Origin: Lacinutrix algicola
Lineage (GTDB): Bacteria; Bacteroidota; Bacteroidia; Flavobacteriales; Flavobacteriaceae
Reading direction: 5' to 3'
Length of the DNA: 64,000 nt
NCBI RefSeq assembly: GCF_001418085.1
Contig: NZ_LIQH01000034.1
Location: 51,323-115,322 of the forward strand
The position numbers and the translations under genes are program-made. The notes under the pieces were generated by a model. It ran no database searches. It saw nothing but the letters and a program-made list of their open reading frames with translations, and was not told where the DNA came from. How positions within the stretch are numbered: the first letter of the stretch is position 1; every line of letters begins with the position of its first letter. Positions 9,266 through 16,256 of the stretch are shown here, piece after piece.

Positions 9266-9285
9266 GGTTCGGAACAAACCGAACC
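9266..9285. promoter_or_regulatory. operator palindrome of the efflux operon
   Basis: GGTTCGG and CCGAACC form a perfect 7-bp inverted repeat around a 6-bp spacer (AACAAA). It is GC-rich against a very AT-rich background and sits just upstream of the -7 box of the operon headed by the GbsR/MarR gene. A repressor bound here would block the promoter, so this is the likely autoregulatory operator. Confidence 0.65.
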
Positions 9286-9310
9286 AAGCGAAGTTAAAAG
9301 ATTGTTAAAT

Positions 9311-9330
9311 AAAAAAAGCCCGAAGGCTTT
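9311..9330 (-). terminator. intrinsic terminator of nhaA
   Basis: On the minus strand, AAAGCC and GGCTTT pair around a TTCG tetraloop and are followed by a run of T. It lies 24 bp after the nhaA stop codon. Confidence 0.8.
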
Positions 9331-9354
9331 CTTTAAATTATAACATAAGACAGA

Positions 9355-10662
9355 CTATACTTCTGATTCTTTACTAGAACCTATACGAAGTATAACATAG
9401 CCAATAATTGCTGAAATAAAAGACCCAATAAGTATCCCTATTTTAGCTGAATCAATAAATTCTGGTGTGGAAGCAAATGCTAGACTACCTATAAATATAG
9501 CCATTGTAAAACCAATACCTGCTAAAAAGCCAACACCTATAATTTGTTTGAAACTAATATCACTAGGTACTTCTATCCATTTTAATTTTTGAGCAATAAA
9601 TACTATAAAGGTAATTCCAATACCTTTTCCTAAAACTAAACACACGATGATGTTAACTACTAAAGCTATGTCTAGATTTTCGGAACCTGAAATTAACACA
9701 CCTGCATTTGCAAGTGCAAAAATAGGAATGATAAAATAGGCAACCCAACCATGTAAATTATGCTCTAAGTGTTGTAAAGGTGATTGAAATTTAGCTGACC
9801 AATCGTTTAAATCATCTACATGCTCGATTTGTTCATGCGAAAGAATGGGCTTTTTAAGAACACTTGCATCTTTAATATTACTGTATACGTTTTCTAGTTC
9901 TGACAAGAACTTAGAGGTGTCAATTTTTTGTCTAATAGGCACAGAAAAAGCTAATAATATACCTGCTATAGTTGGATGAATACCTGACTTTAAAAATAAA
10001 AACCAAATAACAATTCCAAATATGAACATTATAAACTTTGAATAAACACCTTTATAAGACAAGAAATATAAAACGGCAAGCATGGCTAATGCAATTATTA
10101 ACAATGTAATATTAATACTTCCGCTGTAGAAAATAGCGATTACTAAAACGGCTCCTATATCATCTACAATAGCAAATGCAGTTAGAAATATTTTAAGACT
10201 TAAAGGCACTCGTTTACCAAGCACATTTAAAATAGCTAAAGAAAAGGCAATATCTGTTGCCATTGGGATTCCCCAACCTTGTGCAGTATCAGGATTTTGA
10301 TTTAAAACTAAAAAGAAAATTACAGGTACTAACATACCTCCTAAAGCACCAACCAATGGAAAGGCAATTTTTTTTGGTGTATTCAATTCGCCAATTAGCA
10401 ACTCCCTTTTTATCTCCAACCCAATAAGAAAGAAGAATATGGCCATTAAACCATCGTTAATCCATAAAATTAAAGGTTTCTTAAACTCAAAAGTTTCTGT
10501 TACAATCCCTAAATCATACTGCCAAAGTTCTCTATAACTATCTCCATAAGGAGAATTTGCCCAAACCAAAGCTAGAATGGTAGCTAACATAAGTAGAATA
10601 CCACTAAAACTTTCAATTTTTACAAATTTTTGGAATGGTGTAAGAAAAACTCTTTTAAGCAT
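9355..10662 (-). CDS. nhaA: Na+/H+ antiporter NhaA
   Basis: This 435-residue inner-membrane antiporter exchanges cytoplasmic Na+ (or Li+) for external protons, supporting pH and sodium homeostasis. Family landmarks are clear: IFFFLIGLEIKRELL near residue 78, MATDIAFSLAIL with Asp137, and AIVDDIGAV with the paired ion-binding Asp167 and Asp168. A hydrophilic loop of about 60 residues (TSKFLSELENVYS to LNDWSAKFQSPL) precedes the second half; similar loops occur in Bacteroidota NhaA proteins. It is single-gene, with its own promoter-like box and terminator. This fits a marine habitat. Confidence 0.97.
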   Translation of the reverse strand: MLKRVFLTPFQKFVKIESFSGILLMLATILALVWANSPYGDSYRELWQYDLGIVTETFEFKKPLILWINDGLMAIFFFLIGLEIKRELLIGELNTPKKIAFPLVGALGGMLVPVIFFLVLNQNPDTAQGWGIPMATDIAFSLAILNVLGKRVPLSLKIFLTAFAIVDDIGAVLVIAIFYSGSINITLLIIALAMLAVLYFLSYKGVYSKFIMFIFGIVIWFLFLKSGIHPTIAGILLAFSVPIRQKIDTSKFLSELENVYSNIKDASVLKKPILSHEQIEHVDDLNDWSAKFQSPLQHLEHNLHGWVAYFIIPIFALANAGVLISGSENLDIALVVNIIVCLVLGKGIGITFIVFIAQKLKWIEVPSDISFKQIIGVGFLAGIGFTMAIFIGSLAFASTPEFIDSAKIGILIGSFISAIIGYVILRIGSSKESEV

Positions 10663-10696
10663 ATAAATGGTGTTTTTTTCAAAATTAGGTTAATCT

Positions 10697-10704
10697 CAAA
10701 TATA
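10697..10704 (-). promoter_or_regulatory. candidate -7 box of nhaA
   Basis: Minus-strand TATATTTG matches TAnnTTTG, 34 bp upstream of the nhaA start. A second, weaker match (TAATTTTG) lies at 10680-10687. No -33 motif is evident. Confidence 0.4.
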
Positions 10705-10875
10705 GGGATTCACACAGAAAATAGAAGAACCGCATATTGACTTTAAAGAATATTTAACATTGAAAAACAACTAATTACGATTTTTTACAACTTAAATAAC
10801 ATCAAGTGTATTACTTGTTATTTACAGGAGAATCCGCCTAAATATTTAAACTATTTCAAGAAAAAAATAATTAAC

Positions 10876-10912
10876 AAAAAAAAAAGCCGACTGTTGTTTA
10901 CAGTCGGCTTTT
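10876..10912 (-). terminator. intrinsic terminator of pheS
   Basis: A 12-bp perfect stem, AAAAGCCGACTG with CAGTCGGCTTTT, closes a 7-nt loop and runs into a T tract on the minus strand. It lies 20 bp beyond the pheS stop codon. Confidence 0.88.
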
Positions 10913-10932
10913 AAAATATATTTTATTCTAGT

Positions 10933-11952
10933 TTATAGTGCACTTTTAAATTGCTCTAAAAATCTAACATCGTTTTCGCTTAATAATCTAATATCTCCTA
11001 TTTGATGTAATAACATGGCAATACGATCTATACCAACACCAAAGGCGAAACCTGAATATTCGTTAGCATCGATTCCACAATTTGTTAACACATTTGGATC
11101 TACCATACCACAACCTCCAATTTCTAACCAACCTGTTCCTTTGGTAATTTTATAATCGGTTTCAGTCTCTAATCCCCAATACACATCTATCTCGGCACTT
11201 GGCTCTGTAAATGGAAAGTATGATGGACGTAACCTTATTTTAGATTTCCCAAAAAGCTCTGTTGTAAAGTATTGTAATGTTTGTTTTAAATCTGCAAAAC
11301 TTACATCCTTATCTATATATAAACCTTCTAATTGGTGAAAAAAACAGTGTGAACGCGCAGATATTGCTTCGTTTCTATATACTCTTCCTGGAGAAATGGT
11401 TCTAATAGGCGGTTGATTGTTTTCCATATAACGTACTTGCACAGAACTTGTGTGCGTACGCAAAAGGATATCTGGATCTGTTTGAATAAAAAACGTATCC
11501 TGCATATCTCTTGCCGGATGGTATTCTGGCAGGTTTAATGCTGTAAAGTTATGCCAATCGTCTTCTATTTCTGGACCTTCACTTACATTAAATCCAATAC
11601 GAGAAAAGATATCTATAATATCGTTTTTTACAATAGAAATAGGATGTCTTGCTCCAAGAGACACTGGTTCTCCCGGACGCGATAAATCTCCAGATGCACT
11701 TACGTCTTCGGTTGCTCCTTCTAACTCTTCTTTTAAAGCGTTAACTTTATCTTGAGCAGTATTTTTTAATTGGTTAATTACTTGACCAAATTCTTTTTTA
11801 TGCTCGTTTGCAACATTTTTAAACTCTGCAAAATAATCGTTAAGTAACCCTTTTTTACCTAAATACTTTATTCTAAAAGTTTCTACCTCTTCTTTGGATT
11901 GGGCTTTAAAACTTTCTGCTTCTGCAATGAGTTCTTTTATCTTATCTATCAT
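10933..11952 (-). CDS. pheS: phenylalanine--tRNA ligase alpha subunit
   Basis: This 339-residue protein is the usual length for bacterial PheS. It has an N-terminal coiled-coil arm (residues 1-90) and a class II catalytic core. Motif 2 is seen in GRVYRNEAISARSHCFFHQ and motif 3 in FGVGIDRIAMLLHQIGDIRLL; IRLRPSYFPFTEPSAEIDVY is also characteristic. With PheT it charges tRNA-Phe in the cytoplasm. The pheT gene is not adjacent, as is common in flavobacteria. It is monocistronic, with a promoter-like box upstream and a strong terminator downstream. Confidence 0.98.
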   Translation of the reverse strand: MIDKIKELIAEAESFKAQSKEEVETFRIKYLGKKGLLNDYFAEFKNVANEHKKEFGQVINQLKNTAQDKVNALKEELEGATEDVSASGDLSRPGEPVSLGARHPISIVKNDIIDIFSRIGFNVSEGPEIEDDWHNFTALNLPEYHPARDMQDTFFIQTDPDILLRTHTSSVQVRYMENNQPPIRTISPGRVYRNEAISARSHCFFHQLEGLYIDKDVSFADLKQTLQYFTTELFGKSKIRLRPSYFPFTEPSAEIDVYWGLETETDYKITKGTGWLEIGGCGMVDPNVLTNCGIDANEYSGFAFGVGIDRIAMLLHQIGDIRLLSENDVRFLEQFKSAL

Positions 11953-11972
11953 GATATCGTTTAAATAGGTGG

Positions 11973-11980
11973 CAAATTTA
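11973..11980 (-). promoter_or_regulatory. candidate -7 box of pheS
   Basis: Minus-strand TAAATTTG matches TAnnTTTG, 20 bp upstream of the pheS start. No phenylalanine-rich leader peptide or attenuator is seen between the box and the gene. Confidence 0.4.
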
Positions 11981-12094
11981 ATTAAAAATATCGTGATTTC
12001 CGGAAGGAAACAACGAAGTAATCTTTAAAAGAGAAAGAGATTGCTATAACAAATAGAAAAGGTTTGTTTTACAATGGCTTAATCTAGTCGTTGA

Positions 12095-12173
12095 TTGCGT
12101 TAAGGATTGAACGGTTTGTTTGAGCTCCTCGCAGAGAGCGAGTAGTGAAAGCCTGACCCTTGTGGTAACGCCC
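12095..12173. repeat. structured intergenic element, probably a dispersed flavobacterial repeat
   Basis: This non-coding stretch is much more GC-rich than its surroundings. It contains a small hairpin (CTCGC, loop AGAGA, GCGAG, 12128-12142) and ends GAAAGCCTGACCCTTGTGGT followed by AACGCCC. I associate sequences of this form (a 'GAAAGCC-GACCC-GG-AACGCCC' tail) with elements repeated between genes in many Flavobacteriia, but I cannot verify that here. It lies between pheS and the small gene at 12180 and overlaps neither. Confidence 0.5.
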
Positions 12174-12179
12174 AAATAA

Positions 12180-12533
12180 TTAAATATATTCTGTTTCTAG
12201 AAAGTAATTTACAATGGCTTCTTTCATTAAAACGCTTTGCTCACCAGCTTTTAAGGTAGGCAATTCTTCTTTTATATGGTAATGTGGCCAGCCGTCTTCG
12301 TCTACGAAATCTAACTCGTAATAACCATAAGGAACTAGTAATTTACATATGGCAATGTGCATTAAGTCTAGCTTATGGTCTTTTTTAAACTTACGATCTA
12401 ACTGCCCTAGTTCTTGGATACCAATTAGGTAAATTATAGCATCTAAATCTAGTTGATCTCCATCTGCAAATTGAATGGATAGCTTGCTTACTACCAATTC
12501 CCAACGTTCTTTTAATTCTATATCTCTAGACAT
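12180..12533 (-). CDS. conserved hypothetical protein
   Basis: This encodes a 117-residue acidic, soluble protein starting MSRDIELKERWELVVSKLSI and ending in MKEAIVNYFLETEYI. An in-frame ATG exists 54 bp upstream (12587), but it lies inside a minus-strand -7-like box (12585-12592), so the shorter start is preferred. No known motif, signal or membrane segment is visible; YGYYELDFVDEDGWPHYHIK is the most distinctive stretch. It is divergent from cvpA with abutting promoters. I recognise it only as a flavobacterial hypothetical. Confidence 0.75.
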   Translation of the reverse strand: MSRDIELKERWELVVSKLSIQFADGDQLDLDAIIYLIGIQELGQLDRKFKKDHKLDLMHIAICKLLVPYGYYELDFVDEDGWPHYHIKEELPTLKAGEQSVLMKEAIVNYFLETEYI

Positions 12534-12584
12534 AATTTTTTTCCATTTTAATGGAAATCTCATTTTAGTTAAACTAATAGTTAG

Positions 12585-12603
12585 CAAAGTTAATTTATAT
12601 TTG
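12585..12603. promoter_or_regulatory. back-to-back -7 boxes for the 12180 gene and cvpA
   Basis: Positions 12585-12592 read TAACTTTG on the minus strand and 12596-12603 read TATATTTG on the plus strand. Both match TAnnTTTG. They are 3 bp apart and face away from each other, one for each divergent gene. Confidence 0.5.
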
Positions 12604-12619
12604 TCTAAAATCTATTATT

Positions 12620-13147
12620 ATGGCTGTTATTGATATTGTTTTAGGCGCTTTGCTTCTTTTTGGGCTTGTTCGTGGTTTTATGAAAGGTCTTTTTGTTGAA
12701 GTTGCTTCTTTGGTGGCTTTAGTTGCCGGAGTTTATGGTGCTATCCATTTTAGTTATTATGTGGCAGATTTTTTGCAAAGTAGAACAGAATGGGCAGAAA
12801 AAACGATAAACATTACTGCTTTTGCAATTACGTTTGTTATTATAATTTTAATTATTTCTCTAGCAGGAAAGGCATTTACTAAGCTTGCCGATTTTGCCTC
12901 TCTTGGTATTTTAAATAAACTACTTGGTGGTGTTTTTGGCGCTCTTAAAATAGGATTAATTTTAAGTGTATTACTTATTATTTTTAATAAAATGAATAAC
13001 ACAATTACCTTTGTAGACGAAGAACATATTAAAGATTCTATACTCTATAAGCCAGTAAAATCTATTGCACCAATAATCTTCCCAAATATTATAAAATCTG
13101 ACACTGAAGAGGAGGAGGAGGAGGAAACTCCAGAAACAGAGGCTTAA
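12620..13147 (+). CDS. cvpA: CvpA-family inner-membrane protein
   Basis: This 175-residue protein has four hydrophobic segments, with the family-typical N-terminus IDIVLGALLLFGLVRGFMKGL and a central AGKAFTKLADFASLGILNKLLGGVFGALK. That is the colicin V production protein fold. The C-terminus is a short acidic tail rich in Glu. CvpA proteins are needed for colicin V release and envelope homeostasis in enterobacteria; the role in Bacteroidota is not established. It is expressed alone, divergent from the small gene at 12180. Confidence 0.9.
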   Translation: MAVIDIVLGALLLFGLVRGFMKGLFVEVASLVALVAGVYGAIHFSYYVADFLQSRTEWAEKTINITAFAITFVIIILIISLAGKAFTKLADFASLGILNKLLGGVFGALKIGLILSVLLIIFNKMNNTITFVDEEHIKDSILYKPVKSIAPIIFPNIIKSDTEEEEEEETPETEA

Positions 13148-13149
13148 TT

Positions 13150-13503
13150 TTAATTTAAAATTAGCGTGTAGTTTATATCGTCTAGATCTATATAGTTATC
13201 GAAAACATGATTTTTACTGTAGAACAGTGCTTTTAACTCTTCTATTTCCTGCCTGTTAAACATTAAAACAAGATTGGGCTGTAAAGATGGTATTGGTATT
13301 TTACGTTTTACTTTTGAGTCCGCGTATTTTATTTCCCAGTAGTTAATTTCGATATTTAAGAGGTAGTTTTTAAATTTCTCATACTCCTCTTCATTAAACT
13401 CAAAACATATATTATTAAACTCTAAATGGTAAATATTACAGTTTTTACATATTGATAATTCGCCACTACTAACTTTTGATATTGTCTTTACATTATGGCA
13501 CAT
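13150..13503 (-). CDS. small Cys-containing protein, DUF6686-like
   Basis: This 117-residue protein has an N-terminal Cys/His cluster (MCHNV, then SICKNCNIYHLEFNNICF) that could bind metal, followed by a Glu/Lys-rich segment. It lacks a signal peptide, so it is cytoplasmic. I associate it tentatively with the Bacteroidota family DUF6686. It lies 16 bp behind the PepSY reductase gene and is the last gene of the left arm of the island, so a role in iron or heme handling inside the cell is plausible but unproven. Confidence 0.7.
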   Translation of the reverse strand: MCHNVKTISKVSSGELSICKNCNIYHLEFNNICFEFNEEEYEKFKNYLLNIEINYWEIKYADSKVKRKIPIPSLQPNLVLMFNRQEIEELKALFYSKNHVFDNYIDLDDINYTLILN

Positions 13504-13519
13504 AAATTTGTGTTTTAGA

Positions 13520-15709
13520 TTAGTAACAATCTGTTTTAATTTGATTTCTTTCTATAAATTCACTTAACGGAAGGTTTAAGTGTTCTGTTGTAATTGTATT
13601 TAAAACCGTGAACACATCGTTTTGCATGGCTAACGATCCGCAAATCATAATCACACCTTTGTTTTTTAAAGCTTCTGCAATAAATAAAGCATCTTGCTTT
13701 AAGACGTCTTGCACGTAAGCTTTAGGTTCTTCTCTTGAAAATGCTAGTTTTAATTTATTGAGCTTTTTACTATTACAATTTTCATTAAGAGCATCGCGAT
13801 ATAAGTTAAACGAAGCGTTTTCCCTTAAACCATAATAAAAATGTGTTTCTATATTTTTGGTGTTTTGGTCTATCATTCCTAAAAAAGGAGCGATACCTGT
13901 TCCGTTGGCAATTAAGATTACTTTTGAAGCTTTTTTAGGAAAATGAAATGCCTTATTTTTAATAATTCGTGCTTTAAAATGAGCTCCTATTTTTAATGCG
14001 TTTAAAAAGCCTGAGCCTAATCCGTTTTCGTGAAGCTTTACGCTTAATTGAATGTTACCATCTACTTTACCAATGGAATACAAACGCTCTCTATAATCGT
14101 TTTCTGGGTAGATAGCGAGCAAATCTCCAGAGGTAAACGTATTGGTATTCGGTTTTAATGTAATTAAAAATGTGCTATCCGGATGCTCCTCTGCTATGGT
14201 TTTGCTTACCACCGTAAATGTGTTGTTTAACCTTGGTTTTACAGCTAGTTTTTCTTTTGATATTGTAATTTGAAGTTCACGCTTCTTATTAAAAAGTTCT
14301 ATCCATTCTTGAAACGACTCTACAGATTTATCGTTGATTGTAAAAACAGGTAATTCTTGCTTAAACTGAAGCTTCATTTCGGCATCCACATCAAAGGCAA
14401 ATTTGCAAAAATCCGGATAAGCCAACGATCCAAAACCTACAACCGAATAACTTATTTTCTGCTCTTGTTTTATAGACTTTAAACGCTCTAAAAACGCACT
14501 TGCATTTGTTGGTGCTTCGCCTTCACCATAAGTAGAAGTCATTATTATAAAATGTTCTGCTTTACTAAATGTGTTGTAATTATTAAGTTCTGCGATGTAA
14601 ACCGTTTCTCCTGCTTTTATTAATTGCTGTTGTAATTGGTTAGCAAAAGGCATAGTATTCCCGTTTTCTGAACCCACTAAAATCACATACTTACAAGTAT
14701 CTTTTTTATACTTATTTTTTAATTTAGATTTTCTTCGTTTTAGCGTCATTGCAAAACCAGAATAGATAAAAAATAAAATATTTGCAGTTGCGATTGCTAA
14801 AATAACTGACCATAAAATACTACCTTTTCCTGTGTGTAAATTGAGACTTAAAGCAGAAAAAACAATTACTAATGGTGTTTTAATTTCGCTTAAAATGGTT
14901 CCATTAAATTGATTGACTACTATTTCTCTGTCTTTAAGTGAAATGGTAAAATAGTCTTCGACATCATTAGAAAAAGGAAACTCAATACTTTTTACTTCGG
15001 AAAGCTTTGTGTTTTTAAAAACAGGAAACTCTTTAATATCGATTTTTGGTATTTCCGATAAGGTTTCAAAATCTATTTGATGTGAGCTTGTGTTTTTTGG
15101 AAGGACATCGAATTTTTCTAACGATAAATAAACACCTGTAATAGTAATAATGATTATTGGAATTAAAGACAAACGCCCTAAAACCACATGCCAATATTGA
15201 TTAAAATTCTCGTTAACTATTTTAGAGAAAAACTTTTTAAAACCACCTTGCCTTTTTAGTATTAAAACGGTTCCTGAAACTGCAATTAAAAATAATAAGA
15301 ACGAACATAAACCGACAAAAAAACGACCAATACTCTTTAAAAATAGCGATCTATGAAAATTAGTAACCCAATTAAAAAACTTAGACACTTCTATTTTATC
15401 TCCTAAAAACTGTCCTGTTCTTGGGTTTATATAACCGTTTACACTTTCGCCATCGTTAGTAATAACTGAGGCTAAAACAAACTGATTTGCATCAATTTGA
15501 AGATCTAAAACTTCGGGATATTCTGTTTTTAAATTCGAAAGTGTTTCGGCAAGCGTTATGCTTTCAAAATCTGATACTTTATACGGTTCCATTTGTTCTG
15601 AAATTGGCTGAAAAGCCAAAATGATTCCAGTTATAGAAGCTAATAAAATAAAGACAAAAGAAGATACAGCTAGTGTAAGATGGCTGTATCTCCAAATTGA
15701 AATGGTCAT
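13520..15709 (-). CDS. PepSY membrane - flavodoxin - NAD(P)H reductase fusion
   Basis: This 729-residue protein joins a PepSY-TM membrane half to a cytoplasmic diflavin reductase. Four membrane segments lie near residues 9-33, 123-151, 175-196 and 297-323. His10, His119, His173 and His292 lie in or near them as possible heme ligands, and extracytoplasmic PepSY-like parts occupy the loops. Residues 339-475 are flavodoxin-like (GSENGNTMPFA, STYGEGEAP). Residues 490-590 are the FAD domain (RERLYSIG) and 595-729 the NAD(P)H domain (NGTGIAPF, ICGSLAMQ, C-terminal Tyr). It would move electrons from NAD(P)H across the inner membrane. It belongs to the operon opposite the receptor genes, which points to iron or heme reduction; the acceptor is inferred. 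Confidence 0.93.
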   Translation of the reverse strand: MTISIWRYSHLTLAVSSFVFILLASITGIILAFQPISEQMEPYKVSDFESITLAETLSNLKTEYPEVLDLQIDANQFVLASVITNDGESVNGYINPRTGQFLGDKIEVSKFFNWVTNFHRSLFLKSIGRFFVGLCSFLLFLIAVSGTVLILKRQGGFKKFFSKIVNENFNQYWHVVLGRLSLIPIIIITITGVYLSLEKFDVLPKNTSSHQIDFETLSEIPKIDIKEFPVFKNTKLSEVKSIEFPFSNDVEDYFTISLKDREIVVNQFNGTILSEIKTPLVIVFSALSLNLHTGKGSILWSVILAIATANILFFIYSGFAMTLKRRKSKLKNKYKKDTCKYVILVGSENGNTMPFANQLQQQLIKAGETVYIAELNNYNTFSKAEHFIIMTSTYGEGEAPTNASAFLERLKSIKQEQKISYSVVGFGSLAYPDFCKFAFDVDAEMKLQFKQELPVFTINDKSVESFQEWIELFNKKRELQITISKEKLAVKPRLNNTFTVVSKTIAEEHPDSTFLITLKPNTNTFTSGDLLAIYPENDYRERLYSIGKVDGNIQLSVKLHENGLGSGFLNALKIGAHFKARIIKNKAFHFPKKASKVILIANGTGIAPFLGMIDQNTKNIETHFYYGLRENASFNLYRDALNENCNSKKLNKLKLAFSREEPKAYVQDVLKQDALFIAEALKNKGVIMICGSLAMQNDVFTVLNTITTEHLNLPLSEFIERNQIKTDCY

Positions 15710-15760
15710 ATTTTTTTATTTTGAAACTTCTTGTAGCATACTCGAAGTAACATGATAGAA

Positions 15761-16246
15761 TTAATTAGGCATTAAACGTACATAACGGATAAAACCAGAA
15801 CCTTCTTTTTTGCTTTTTACACTTTCTGATGTTAATGGAAATTCTACATCCTTTGTGTAATACTCTTGATCTTCTACAGCAGTTTCAAAACGAATACTGT
15901 AACCAGCATCTATTTTAGAATCTTCAATATCTATTACACTAATGCTTCTTGCTCCTCCGGCAATTGTAGCTCCTGTAATAGCATCTATATTTGTTCTTTT
16001 TTTACCATAGAATTTCCACCATTCTGAAATATCATGATACCACTCTTCATCGTCACCTTGAATGTATAACGTTTTTTCGTATTCGCCTTCTGGATTAATA
16101 AGTGAAATAACAACGTAAGCGCTTTCACCAGAATAATTAATCATTTGAATCATGCATTTATACGATGTCGATTCTGTTACTGTTGTAAATGATAGTGTTG
16201 AAATTGCTAGAACTCCAAGTACCAAAAGTGTTTTTATTGCTTTCAT
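15761..16246 (-). CDS. periplasmic DUF2271 protein with FMN-attachment motif
   Basis: This 161-residue protein has a signal peptide (MKAIKTLLVLGVLAISTLSF) and the DUF2271 pattern. The notable feature is DAITGAT at residues 88-94, which fits the DxxTGAT motif to which ApbE transferases attach FMN through the last Thr (Thr94). The same motif type occurs in NqrC and RnfG. The mature protein would therefore be a periplasmic flavoprotein accepting electrons from the PepSY reductase encoded 50 bp downstream. No apbE gene is in the window. The motif is seen; flavinylation is inferred. Confidence 0.85.
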   Translation of the reverse strand: MKAIKTLLVLGVLAISTLSFTTVTESTSYKCMIQMINYSGESAYVVISLINPEGEYEKTLYIQGDDEEWYHDISEWWKFYGKKRTNIDAITGATIAGGARSISVIDIEDSKIDAGYSIRFETAVEDQEYYTKDVEFPLTSESVKSKKEGSGFIRYVRLMPN

Positions 16247-16256
16247 TAATTACTTT

